Program-made: the position numbers and the translations under genes
Assembly: GCA_016707075.1 (NCBI GenBank)
Contig: JADJII010000007.1
Location: 225,891 to 289,890, forward strand
Length of the DNA: 64,000 nt
Direction: 5' to 3'
Source of the DNA: Egaibacter danicus
Lineage (GTDB): Bacteria > Pseudomonadota > Gammaproteobacteria > Burkholderiales > Burkholderiaceae_C
The notes under the pieces: generated by a model
Told to the model about the DNA's origin: nothing
The model's input: the letters and a program-made list of their open reading frames with translations, nothing else
The model's database searches: none
Shown here: positions 34,329 through 44,444 of the stretch, piece by piece
How the letters are laid out: the number at the start of each line of letters is the position of its first letter
How positions within the stretch are numbered: the first letter of the stretch is position 1

Positions 34329-35756
34329 TTAGTTAAAACGAATGTACTGGAAATCAACAGGCTGTCGGTTGATGCCCATGACTGGAGGGGCGATCCAGTT
34401 GGCGAACTTGCCGGGCTCCACCACGCGGCCCATCAGGCTGGCCACAAAGGCGCGGTCAGCACCGCTGGGCAGCCAAGTGTCCACGTTGGCCTTCCATTCG
34501 ACGTCGCTCACGACACGGCCATCTGGCGATACCTTTGCGCCCGAGAGCCCACCGATGTTGCGGTGAAAGGCCTTGTGAGGGGTCTTGAGGCGGAAGGGGA
34601 TTCCGGCCTTCTCAATCACCTTGTTCCAGCGGTTGACCCCTCTCACCGAATCCTTGATGTAGTCGTCGCGCAGCACTTCGTTGAGTGCGTTGAGCATTGG
34701 CACCTCGCGTTCCACCAATTGGCCGTTCAGCACCTGCAAAATCTTGTAGGTCTGACCCTTGAGCAGGTGGTCGTCGTTGCGTTTGCCTTCTTCATAGCGG
34801 CCTTTCAGGCCGGTGTTATAGAAGGTAGCGGCATTGCTGGACTCGTCGGCACCGAACAGATCGATGGTTACGCTGAAGTGAAAATTGAGGTAGCGCTGCA
34901 GTGTAGGCAGGTCGATCACGCCAGCGGCGCGCAGCTTGGTCACGTCATCGGTCTTGAGCTCGTTCATCGCGGCGCAGGTGCGACTGATCACGCGGCTGAT
35001 GCCGGACTCGCCCACGAACATGTGGTGCGCCTCTTCGGTCAGCATGAACTTGGTGGTGCGGGCCAGCGGGTCGAAGCTGGATTCGGCCAGGGCGCACAAC
35101 TGGAACTTGCCGTCGCGGTCGGTGAAGTAGGTGAACATGAAGAAGCTCAGCCAGTCCGGTGTTTCTTCGTTGAAGGCTTGCAGAATGCGCGGGTTGTTCT
35201 CCTGGCCGCTGCGGCGCTCCAGCAGCGCTTCGCCCTCCTCACGGCCATCGCGGCCAAAGTATTTGTGCAGCAGGTAGACCATGGCCCACAGGTGGCGGCC
35301 TTCTTCCACATTCACCTGGAACAGGTTGCGCAGGTCGTACTGGCTGGGGCAGGTCAGGCCCAGGTGGCGCTGCTGCTCCACGGATGCGGGTTCGGTGTCG
35401 CCTTGCGTGACGATGATGCGGCGCAGGTTGGCGCGATATTCCCCGGGCACGTCTTGCCAGGCGTCCTCGCCCTTGTGGTCGCCGAAGTGGATCTTACGGT
35501 CCTTCTCGGCCGGGTTCAAAAAGATGCCCCAGCGGTAGTCGGGCATCTTCACATGACCAAACTGCGCCCAGCCCTGAGGGTCCACGCTGACGGCAGTGCG
35601 CAGGTAGACGTCAAAGTTCTGCGAATCATCGGGCCCCATGTCGCCCCACCATTTCAGGTAGTTGGGCTGCCATTGCTCCAGCGCGCGCTGCAGGGTGCGG
35701 TCTTCGCTGAGGTTGACGTTGTTGGGGATCTTGTCGCTGTAATCAATGCTGGACAT
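34329..35756 (-). CDS. boxB: Benzoyl-CoA 2,3-epoxidase, oxygenase subunit
   Basis: A 475-residue diiron oxygenase that epoxidises benzoyl-CoA at the 2,3 position. Conserved stretches include 'VNLSEDRTLQRALEQWQPNY' at the start, 'WAQFGHVKMPDYRWGIFLNP', 'EEGRHLWAMVYLLHKYFGRD' (helix near residue 150), and 'MLTEEAHHMFVGESGISRVI' (ExxH iron ligands near residue 240). It ends at 'RQPVDFQYIRFN', typical of BoxB. It has the full length of characterised BoxB (about 473 residues). It lies between boxC and boxA in one operon; a nine-G tract lies just upstream of its start. Confidence 0.93.
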   Translation of the reverse strand: MSSIDYSDKIPNNVNLSEDRTLQRALEQWQPNYLKWWGDMGPDDSQNFDVYLRTAVSVDPQGWAQFGHVKMPDYRWGIFLNPAEKDRKIHFGDHKGEDAWQDVPGEYRANLRRIIVTQGDTEPASVEQQRHLGLTCPSQYDLRNLFQVNVEEGRHLWAMVYLLHKYFGRDGREEGEALLERRSGQENNPRILQAFNEETPDWLSFFMFTYFTDRDGKFQLCALAESSFDPLARTTKFMLTEEAHHMFVGESGISRVISRTCAAMNELKTDDVTKLRAAGVIDLPTLQRYLNFHFSVTIDLFGADESSNAATFYNTGLKGRYEEGKRNDDHLLKGQTYKILQVLNGQLVEREVPMLNALNEVLRDDYIKDSVRGVNRWNKVIEKAGIPFRLKTPHKAFHRNIGGLSGAKVSPDGRVVSDVEWKANVDTWLPSGADRAFVASLMGRVVEPGKFANWIAPPVMGINRQPVDFQYIRFN

Positions 35757-35789
35757 GTGTGTCTCCTTGTAAAAGAAAATGGGGGGGGG

Positions 35790-37454
<1,665 letters not shown>

Positions 37455-37516
37455 AGGTTTGTCTCCAAAGGAATGGCAAGTCAGTGCAGTTGTTGATTTA
37501 ATAATGTGAATAATAA

Positions 37517-37558
37517 TGCATATTCGTAAATATGGTCAAGCACTTTGTTGCATATTTT
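37517..37558 (-). promoter_or_regulatory. Candidate BoxR operator upstream of boxC
   Basis: Two direct copies of TGCATATT (37517-37524 and 37549-37556) spaced 32 bases apart, about three helical turns, within the 127-base gap between boxR and boxC. TGCA-containing boxes are the known theme for BoxR/BzdR regulators; assignment is inference. Confidence 0.45.
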
Positions 37559-37581
37559 AAAAATAGTTCAGGCTGGGGAAA

Positions 37582-38526
37582 TCAGGCCGACAGCTGCAGC
37601 AGCTCGCGCACCATGGTACGCAGGGCCTGAAAGGTGTCGTCCAGCGGCTGGGCGCTGGTGTCGAGCTTGAGTTGGGACTTGCTGTAGAAAGCGGCGCGCC
37701 CGGCCAGGATGCTCTTGAGGTCCTCCATGGCCTCGCGGCTGTTGGCCATGGGGCGCGTGTCGCCCTGAGCCAGCACCCGCTTCATATGGTCTTCCGGGTC
37801 GGCATGCAGCCAGACCGTGGTGCAGTGGGTGAGCAACTGGTTGAAGGTGGCCGGGTCCGACACCAGGCCGCCGGGCGTGGCAATCACCGCCTCGGGGTAG
37901 ATCTGAATGGCTTCCTCCAGGGCGCGGCGCTCGTAGCGGCGGTAGGCGTTCATGCCATACAGGTTCTGGATTTCGTTGACGCTGCAGCCGGCAAATTTTT
38001 CGATTTCGCGGCTCAACTCCACAAAAGGGTAGCCCAGGTCATCGGCCAGCATCTGGCCCAGCGTCGATTTGCCCGCGCCGCGCAGCCCCACCAGGGCCAC
38101 GCGCGGGTTGGCGTGCGGCGTGCCACCGCCTGTGCCCAGGGCCTCGCCAACGGCAATGCGGGCCTTGCGCAGATTGGCCTCGCTGGCGTTTTCAAGCAAC
38201 TCGCGAATCAAGAGCCACTCGGGATTAAGGGTGGTGACATCGCCCAGCAGCTCGAACAGCGAGCAGTGCAGGGCACCGGCCACCTGCAGCAGCACCAGTA
38301 TGGAGGCGTTGCCCTCGCCGTATTCCAGATTGGCCAGGTGGCGCTCGGAGACATCGGCCGCCGCCGCCACGGCTTTGCGCGTCATGCCACGGCGCGCGCG
38401 TAGCGAGCGCGCGCGCTCGCCCAAGCTCACCAGAAACGGGTTCTTTGCGACCGCCCGCCCGGGGGCAGCAGGGGTGACGGGGGCCACAGAGGCGCCCCCA
38501 CCGAGCAGCAATGCTTCAGATGTCAT
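37582..38526 (-). CDS. boxR: BoxR-type regulator (HTH plus shikimate-kinase-like domain)
   Basis: A 314-residue repressor that in relatives binds benzoyl-CoA. An XRE-type helix-turn-helix spans about 25-85 ('LGERARSLRARRGMTRKAVA', 'AADVSERHLANLEYGEGNAS'). A linker follows, then a shikimate-kinase-like domain from about 145 with the P-loop 'VALVGLRGAGKSTLGQMLAD' and 'FVELSREIEKFAGCSVNEI'. This fusion is diagnostic of BoxR/BzdR. I start at ATG 38526. It is transcribed away from the DUF4863-boxD-ligase genes and lies just upstream of boxC on the same strand, so it can control both operons through the flanking TGCA sites. Confidence 0.92.
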   Translation of the reverse strand: MTSEALLLGGGASVAPVTPAAPGRAVAKNPFLVSLGERARSLRARRGMTRKAVAAAADVSERHLANLEYGEGNASILVLLQVAGALHCSLFELLGDVTTLNPEWLLIRELLENASEANLRKARIAVGEALGTGGGTPHANPRVALVGLRGAGKSTLGQMLADDLGYPFVELSREIEKFAGCSVNEIQNLYGMNAYRRYERRALEEAIQIYPEAVIATPGGLVSDPATFNQLLTHCTTVWLHADPEDHMKRVLAQGDTRPMANSREAMEDLKSILAGRAAFYSKSQLKLDTSAQPLDDTFQALRTMVRELLQLSA

Positions 38527-38554
38527 ATGGAAACTCAGTGTAAACCCGGATACA

Positions 38555-38607
38555 TGCAATATAGTGCTTGACAGCGAGCGGCTCGGGCTTTATCGTTCAT
38601 ATTTGCA
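38555..38607. promoter_or_regulatory. Candidate BoxR sites between boxR and the ligase operon
   Basis: TGCAATAT (38555-38562) and ATATTTGCA (38599-38607) form a wide inverted pair in the divergent boxR/DUF4863 gap and resemble the TGCATATT copies upstream of boxC. Assignment as BoxR operators is inferred from sequence similarity and position. Confidence 0.4.
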
Positions 38608-38661
38608 CAATAGTTCATATTATGCGACTTGGCAAGCCCGAATCTCAAACTGGAGTGATTT

Positions 38662-39183
38662 GTGTCCCCCACCGCTGCGACCCCTTCTGCCCCCGATGCT
38701 AGCGCCACGCCCCCGGCTGTTGCCGCCTTTCGCATCCTGCTGGCCAACCTGACCCGGCTCGTCGCCGGCCGCGCACTGGATGCAAACCTGGACGCCTGGC
38801 TCAACGAACACCATGGCATGGGCAGCGCCAACTACCAGCAGCTTAAGGCCGCCTGCATACAGGGTGTGGCAGAAAGCTGGCTGTGCAAATACGAAGGCGG
38901 TGGCCTGCGCTATGGCCGCATCTTCAAGCCCGCAGACGATCTGCAGGGTTTCTCGGTCGATGTGGTGGATATGAAAGATGTGGCCGGCCCCCACCATGTG
39001 CACCCCGAAGGCGAGATCGACCTCATCATGCCCCTGGACGAAGGCGCGCTGTTTGACGGCCGCCCCGCCGGCTGGATGGTCACCCCCGCTGGCAGCGCCC
39101 ACTGCCCCACTGTCAGCGGTGGCCGCGCACTGGTGCTGTACTTGCTGCCCCAGGGCCGCATTGAATTTACCGCCCGGGCCTGA
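38662..39183 (+). CDS. DUF4863 protein of the box cluster
   Basis: A 173-residue protein of the DUF4863 family, related to 4-hydroxylaminobenzoate lyase. Visible blocks are 'GSANYQQLKAACIQGVAESW', 'GRIFKPADDLQGFSVDVVDM', 'GPHHVHPEGEIDLIMPLDEG' (a His/Glu cluster, possibly metal-binding, near residue 112) and 'FDGRPAGWMVTPAGSAHCPT'. The pattern suggests a cupin-like fold. It begins at GTG 38662 and is the first gene of the plus-strand operon opposite boxR. A protein of this type commonly accompanies box genes but its job is unknown. Confidence 0.82.
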   Translation: MSPTAATPSAPDASATPPAVAAFRILLANLTRLVAGRALDANLDAWLNEHHGMGSANYQQLKAACIQGVAESWLCKYEGGGLRYGRIFKPADDLQGFSVDVVDMKDVAGPHHVHPEGEIDLIMPLDEGALFDGRPAGWMVTPAGSAHCPTVSGGRALVLYLLPQGRIEFTARA

Positions 39184-39255
39184 GCCCTTGTCATACCTAG
39201 TCCTTTCGCTATTTCCACTCATCGTCCCGCTCGCGTTCCTCTCAAGCACCTCTCC

Positions 39256-40678
39256 ATGACACCATCGACTGAACTCCTGCCCAACTTCCTGGGTGGCCAC
39301 TGGCAATTAGGCACCGGCTCGGGCAGCACCCTGCAAGACCCCGTGAGTGGCGCCGACCTGGTGCGCGTGGACGCCACCGGCCTGGACCTGGCCACCGGCT
39401 TTGCCTTTGCCCGCGAGCAGGGAGCGGCGGCCCTGCGTTCCCTCAGCTACAAGCAGCGCGGCGTGCTGCTGGGCGCCGTGGTGAAAGTGCTGCAAGCCAA
39501 CCGCGACGCCTATTACGACATCGCCACCGCCAACAGCGGAACCGTCAAAAACGACTCGGCCGTGGACATAGACGGCGGCATTTTTACCCTGGGTCTATAC
39601 GCCAAGATGGGCGACACGCTGGGCGATCGCCATTTCCTTCTGGACGGCGATCCCGCCCGCCTGGGCAAAGACCCGTTGTTCCAAAGCCAGCACATCCTGT
39701 CCCCCACCCGCGGCCTGGCCCTTTTCATCAACGCCTTCAACTTCCCTTCCTGGGGCCTGTGGGAAAAAGCCGCACCGGCCCTGCTCTCGGGCGTGCCAGT
39801 CATCATCAAGCCGGCCACGGCCACCGCCTGGCTGACACAGCGCATGGTGCGGGACGTGGTGGACGCGGGCATCCTGCCCGCTGGCGCCCTGTCTGTCATC
39901 TGCGGCAGCTCGGCCGGCCTGCTGGACCAGCTGAAGTCCTTCGATGTCCTGTCATTCACCGGGTCGGCGGAGACTGCCGCCGTGATCCGCTCGCACCCTG
40001 CAGTAACGCAACATTCTGTGCGCGTGAACATCGAGGCCGACAGCCTGAACTCCGCATTACTCTTGCCCGGCGAGGCCGCCGGTAGCGAATCTTTTGACTT
40101 GCTGGTCAAGGAAGTGGCGCGCGAGATGACGGTGAAGTCCGGCCAGAAATGCACCGCCATTCGCCGTGTCTTCGTGCCCGAAGCCATGTACGCCGCAGCC
40201 GCACAAGCCATCAGCGCGCGCTTGGCCAAAACCAGCGTGGGCAACCCGCGCAACGAATCCGTGCGCATGGGTGCTCTGGTCAACCGCAAGCAGCGCGATG
40301 CCGTGCTGCAAGGTCTGGATTACCTGAAGGCGCAGACCGAAGTGCTGCACGACGGACAGAGCCACACGCTGGTAGATGCCGATGCTGCGTCCTGCTGCGT
40401 AGGCCCCACCCTGCTGCGTAGGCCCCACCCTGCTGGGTACGCGCGACGCCGCCGGCAGCGATGCCTCGGGCCGCGTGCACACCATCACGCCCGATGTGGC
40501 GGCCCTGCACACCGGCCACGGCAATGTGATGCCGCAGTCCCTGCACGGCGGCCCAGGCCGTGCTGGTGGCGGCGAAGAGCTGGGGGGCGTGCGCGCCCTG
40601 AATTTCTACCACCGCCGCAGCGCGCTGCAGGCCAGCTCCGCAGTGCTGGCGCAGCTCAATTCGGCGGCTGCCACATAA
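39256..40678 (+). pseudogene. boxD: 3,4-dehydroadipyl-CoA semialdehyde dehydrogenase, damaged
   Basis: An NADP-dependent aldehyde dehydrogenase of the PaaZ/BoxD type that oxidises the ring-opened semialdehyde. The N-terminal 380 codons are intact: 'FINAFNFPSWGLWEKAAPAL', 'LSFTGSAETAAVIRSHP', 'VNIEADSLNSALL' and the catalytic Cys in 'SGQKCTAIRRVFVPE'. At 40392-40429 a 19-bp unit is duplicated, shifting the frame; removing one copy restores reading to 'GNVMPQSLHGGPGRAGGGEE' and the stop at 40678. Even so, the E-V-F-G-P region expected between 'GPTLLGTRDAAGSDA' and 'SGRVHTITPDVAALHTGHG' is absent, so about 50 codons seem deleted. Confidence 0.85.
40392..40429 (+). repeat. 19-bp tandem duplication inside boxD
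   Basis: CTGCTGCGTAGGCCCCACC occurs twice head to tail (40392-40410, 40411-40429), followed by a third partial start (CTGCTGGGTAC). The extra 19 bases shift the frame by one. Confidence 0.9.
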
Positions 40679-40700
40679 AACCAAAACGAGGAGACACCCC

Positions 40701-42294
40701 ATGTCTGCAGACACCCCCACCGAAGGCCCGGTAGCACTGCCCGCCGTCTTCAACTTCGCCCAGCACTTGCTGAGCGAAAACGCCGCGCGCCCTGACAAGA
40801 TCGCCTTCATCGACGACCACGGTACCTTGAGTTACGGCCAGCTCGACGAGCGCGTGCGCCGCGTAGCAGCCAGCCTGCGTTCGCTGGGCATACGCCGCGA
40901 AGAGCGCGTGCTGCTGCTCATGCACGACTGCTGCGACTGGCCCGTGAGCTTTCTGGGCGCCATGTACGCCGGCCTGGTGCCGGTAGCAGTGAACACCCTG
41001 CTCATCGCTGACGACTACGCCTACATGCTGGAACATTCGCGCGCCCAGGCCGTGCTGGTCTCCGGCGCCCTGCTGCCGGCGCTGACCGCCGCCATGACCA
41101 AATCCGATCACGAGGTCACCAAGGTGGTGGTCTCGCACCCGGCCGCACCCCTGCATCCGGCCGAGGTCGAATTCGAGGCCTTTGTGCAAGCCCACCAGCC
41201 GCTGAACAAGCCCGCTGCCACCAGTGGCGACGACCCCGGCTTCTGGCTGTATTCCTCCGGCTCGACTGGCCGGCCCAAGGGCACGGTGCATTCGCATGGC
41301 AACCCCTTCTGGACCAGCGAGCTGTATGGCAAAGGCATCCTCAAACTGCAGGAGGATGACGTCTGTTTCTCGGCGGCCAAGCTGTTCTTCGCCTATGGCT
41401 TGGGCAACGGCCTGACCTTTCCCATGGCGGTAGGCGCCACCACGATTTTGATGGGCGAGCGCCCCACGCCCGACGCCACCTTCAAACGCTGGCTCGGGCA
41501 GGTCGGTGCAATGCAACCCACAGTCTTTTATGGCGCCCCCACCGGCTTTGCCGGCATGCTGGCAAGCCCCAACCTGCCAGCGCGCAGCGACGTGAAGCTA
41601 CGCCTGGTGTCCTCCGCTGGCGAGGCCCTGCCGGCCGATCTGGGCGAGCGCTTCAAGGCCCACTTCGGCGTGGACATCGTGGACGGCATTGGCTCCACCG
41701 AGATGCTGCACATCTTTCTGTCCAACACCCCGCAGCGGGTGCGCTATGGCACCACCGGCTGGCCCGTGCCCGGCTACACCATAGAGCTGCGCGGCGACGA
41801 CGGCGCTGCGGTTCCTGACGGTGAGACTGGAGACCTCTACATCCAGGGCCCCTCTGCGGCCATGATGTACTGGGGCAACCGCGCCAAAAACGCGCGAGAC
41901 CTTCCAGGGCGGGTGGACCAAGAGCGGCGACAAATACATCCGCAACGCCGACGGCAGCTACACCTACAGCGGGCGCAGCGACGACATGCTCAAGGTCAGT
42001 GGCATATATGTGTCGCCCTTCGAGGTAGAAGCCACGCTGGTGCAGCACACTTCCGTGCTGGAGGCAGCCGTCATCGGCGTGCCCGATGGCGAGGGCCTGA
42101 CCAAGACCAAAGCCTTCGTGGTGCTCAAGCCCGGCGCTGTCGCCACCACGGACGAGCTCAAGGCCTTTGTAAAGGACAAGCTCGCGCCTTACAAATACCC
42201 GCGCCAGATCGTGTTCGTGAACGAGCTGCCCAAGACCGCCACCGGCAAGATCCAGCGCTTCAAACTGCGCGACCAGGAGTCCGCGAGCTCATGA
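40701..42294 (+). pseudogene. bclA: Benzoate-CoA ligase, one-base frameshift
   Basis: An ATP-dependent benzoate-CoA ligase (about 530 residues) that starts the pathway. The AMP-binding signature is 'FWLYSSGSTGRPKGTVHSHG' near residue 185; 'KLFFAYGLGNGLTFPMAVG' and 'GIGSTEMLHIFLSNTP' are typical of benzoate/4-hydroxybenzoate ligases. At 41886-41890 a run of five A breaks the frame; with four A it reads 'KTRETFQGGWTKSGDKYIRN', the expected motif, then 'MLKVSGIYVSPFEVEATL' and the ligase Lys in 'LPKTATGKIQRFKLRD', ending at 42294. The homopolymer site suggests a sequencing error. It is preceded by an AACGAGGAGA ribosome site. Confidence 0.88.
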
Positions 42295-42590
42295 ACACCG
42301 CCAGGGCGAACATCACCGCGCCCAAGGCCGCTGTGGCCCGCGGCACACCCACGGGTGCAGCTGCAACACTGCAGTCCGTCACCTCCGAATGGGTGGAACT
42401 GGACTGGGCGGGGCGGCGCGTGCGCATAGGAACACCAATGGCTGCGCCGCGAAGACCAGGCAGCGCCCCTCATGGTGTTCCTGCGCGAGGGTCTGGGTTC
42501 GGTCTCCATGTGGCGTGATTTCCCCATGCAGCCGCGCGGCCCTAGGCTGTCGCGGGCTGGTGTATTTGCGCCCCGGTAACGGCCAGTCGC
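42291..42590 (+). pseudogene. Alpha/beta-hydrolase remnant of the box cluster
   Basis: The start overlaps the ligase stop (ATGA). Reading across frames gives 'SVTSEWVELDWAGRRVRI', then (after an extra G at about 42430) 'EHQWLRREDQAAPLMVFLRE' and 'GLGSVSMWRDFPMQ', then in a further frame 'AALGCRGLVYLRPGNGQS'. Box clusters often carry an alpha/beta-hydrolase here with 'FLHEGLGSVSMWRDFP' and 'GYGQS'. In this copy the oxyanion His is Arg, there are two frame breaks, and the gene stops where IS3-like DNA begins; the nucleophile elbow is missing. This is genuine decay rather than a single read error. Confidence 0.8.
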
Positions 42591-42716
42591 AACGCATACG
42601 CAATCTGTTCTTCGGAAAATCTGGACCTCTTCATCACTTCTCCTTCCAGCCCTGTCGGGCCCACCGAGAAGCTACCTTACCTTTAGTTTTAAACTGCCCC
42701 CCAATTTGGGGGGGAA
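42576..42716 (-). mobile_element. IS3-family insertion sequence remnant (5' end)
   Basis: On the minus strand an ATG at 42634 reads 'MKRSRFSEEQIAYALRLA', the characteristic beginning of IS3-family OrfA transposases, then runs into the truncated hydrolase gene at about 42576. A ribosome site (GGAGAAG) precedes it, and a terminal-like sequence with CCCCCC-AATTT-GGGGGGG (42697-42714) lies about 65 bases upstream. Only some 140 bases of the element remain and no second end was seen. Confidence 0.75.
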
Positions 42717-42808
42717 CGTCACGAACTTTGTAACTCTAAACCGGATTTCCGACCGACTTTATTACTCCAATCACCTGCAAACACTATCACCCCAATTGAA
42801 CTAATGAG

Positions 42809-42835
42809 TTAGCACTCCCTCAAAGAGAGTGCTAA
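42809..42835 (+). promoter_or_regulatory. CIRCE element (HrcA operator)
   Basis: TTAGCACTC-N9-GAGTGCTAA, an exact match to the CIRCE consensus, 31 bases before the rpoH start. HrcA binds CIRCE to repress heat-shock genes; CIRCE-controlled rpoH is known in Betaproteobacteria. Confidence 0.95.
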
Positions 42836-42866
42836 TATTCAATTATTGATGAAAAGGAGTTCTGGT

Positions 42867-43808
42867 ATGACTAATCAAACTGGAGTTTCCAGCTCTGCGC
42901 TGGCAGTGGCTAATCCGTGGGCCGTGGTGCCCTCGCTGGGCAATCTGGATGCCTATATTTCGGCCGCCAACCGCCTGCCGATGTTGACGCTTGAGCAAGA
43001 GCAGGAGTTTTCGCGCAAGTTCAAAAATGATAACGATCTGGAAGCTGCCGGTAAGTTAGTGCTCTCTCACTTACGCTTGGTGGTGTCGGTTTCCCGCCAG
43101 TACCTCGGTTATGGTTTGCCACACGGCGACCTGATCCAGGAAGGCAATGTCGGCCTGATGAAGGCCGTCAAACGCTTTGACCCCGATCAGGGCGTGCGTC
43201 TGGTGAGCTACGCGCTGCACTGGATCAAGGCCGAGATTCATGAGTACATCCTGAAAAACTGGCGGATGGTGAAGGTGGCGACCACCAAATCCCAACGCAA
43301 GCTGTTTTTCAACCTGCGCTCCATGAAGCAGCGTTACAAGTCCGACGACGCGGCTGCCGACGCCGGCACCCACCGCGAGACGCTGACCGAAGACCAGATT
43401 GATTCGATGGCGCGTGACCTCAAGGTCAAGCGCGAAGAGGTGATCGAGATGGAAACCCGCCTGTCGGGTGGTGATGTGTTGCTGGACCCCAGCCCGTCCG
43501 ATGACGGTGACGAGGCGTTTGGCCCCATCGCCTACCTGACGGACACCACGCACGAGCCAACAGCCATGATCGAGTCGCGCCAGCGCGACGTGCTGGCAAC
43601 CGACGGCATCGCTACCGCGCTGAACGCGCTGGACGAGCGCAGCCGCAGGATCGTGGAAGAGCGCTGGCTCAAGGTGAACGACGACAGCTCGGGCGGCATG
43701 ACGCTGCACGACTTGGCCGCTGAATACGGCGTCAGCGCCGAGCGCATCCGGCAGATCGAATCTGCGGCGATGAAGAAGATGAAGAAGGCGCTGGCCGAGT
43801 TCGCGTGA
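42867..43808 (+). CDS. rpoH: Heat-shock sigma factor sigma-32
   Basis: A 313-residue RpoH. The region 2 core reads 'SHLRLVVSVSRQYLGYGLPH', 'GDLIQEGNVGLMKAVKRFD' and 'LVSYALHWIKAEIHEYILKN'. The RpoH-specific box is 'KSQRKLFFNLRSM' near residue 140. Region 4 has 'LDERSRRIVEERWL' and the helix-turn-helix 'TLHDLAAEYGVSAERIRQIE'. I use ATG 42867, spaced well behind AAGGAG (42852-42857), rather than the in-frame ATG at 42846. The perfect CIRCE upstream shows that HrcA represses it, so the two heat-shock systems are linked. Confidence 0.93.
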   Translation: MTNQTGVSSSALAVANPWAVVPSLGNLDAYISAANRLPMLTLEQEQEFSRKFKNDNDLEAAGKLVLSHLRLVVSVSRQYLGYGLPHGDLIQEGNVGLMKAVKRFDPDQGVRLVSYALHWIKAEIHEYILKNWRMVKVATTKSQRKLFFNLRSMKQRYKSDDAAADAGTHRETLTEDQIDSMARDLKVKREEVIEMETRLSGGDVLLDPSPSDDGDEAFGPIAYLTDTTHEPTAMIESRQRDVLATDGIATALNALDERSRRIVEERWLKVNDDSSGGMTLHDLAAEYGVSAERIRQIESAAMKKMKKALAEFA

Positions 43809-43825
43809 GCCGCCCCCGGTGAGGC

Positions 43826-44437
43826 TCAGGAAGCCTCTTTCAACAGCAATTTGATGTCTGAAACCAGCGGCTGTACACCTGTGCCATAGCGGGTGTACAG
43901 CCGCAGTGCACCTTTGGTGTCGTAGATGTAGCTCCCCGCAGAATGGTCCATCGTATAGCTGGTGGGTGTCTTGCCTTCCACCTTTTTGTAATAAACCTTG
44001 AAATCTTTGGCTGTTGCCGCGAGCTTGTCGGGCGTGGCGTACAGAGCCAGGAAGGTTGGGTCAAAGTTGCCCATGTAGCCCTTGAGCACTTCGGGCGTAT
44101 CCCGCTCGGGGTCCACGGTTACAAACAGGGCCTGTACTTTCTCGCCGTCCTTGCCCAACTGTTTGCGAACTTCTGCAATCTCGGCCATGGACGTGGGACA
44201 AACATCCGGGCACTGGGTGTAGCCGAAGAACATCACGACCACCTTGCCCTGAAAGTCCTTGATGCTGCGTGCCTGGCCGTTGTGGTCGGTCAGGGAAAAG
44301 TCTTTGGCGTAGTCTGCACCGGTGACATCAATCGCTGCGAAAGCCGGCTTTTGTTCGGAACAGGCCGTGAATAGCACGGTTGACGCCAACATCATTGCAC
44401 AGGCAGCTATTGATTTGATAGCAGTTCGTTTATTCAT
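43826..44437 (-). CDS. SCO1/SenC-family copper chaperone lipoprotein
   Basis: A 203-residue thioredoxin-fold copper chaperone that helps load the CuA centre of cytochrome oxidase. A lipobox-type signal ('SIAACAMMLASTVLFTAC') ends at Cys. The copper motif CxxxC is 'MFFGYTQCPDVCPTSMAEI' near residue 80, with the distal His in 'SYTMDHSAGSYIYD' near 170. The N-terminal codons include a dyad (44405-44424) resembling the dispersed repeat, producing 'TAIKSIAA'. I start at ATG 44437. It is the last gene of the oxidase operon and converges with rpoH. Confidence 0.9.
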   Translation of the reverse strand: MNKRTAIKSIAACAMMLASTVLFTACSEQKPAFAAIDVTGADYAKDFSLTDHNGQARSIKDFQGKVVVMFFGYTQCPDVCPTSMAEIAEVRKQLGKDGEKVQALFVTVDPERDTPEVLKGYMGNFDPTFLALYATPDKLAATAKDFKVYYKKVEGKTPTSYTMDHSAGSYIYDTKGALRLYTRYGTGVQPLVSDIKLLLKEAS

Positions 44438-44444
44438 CAGAAAT

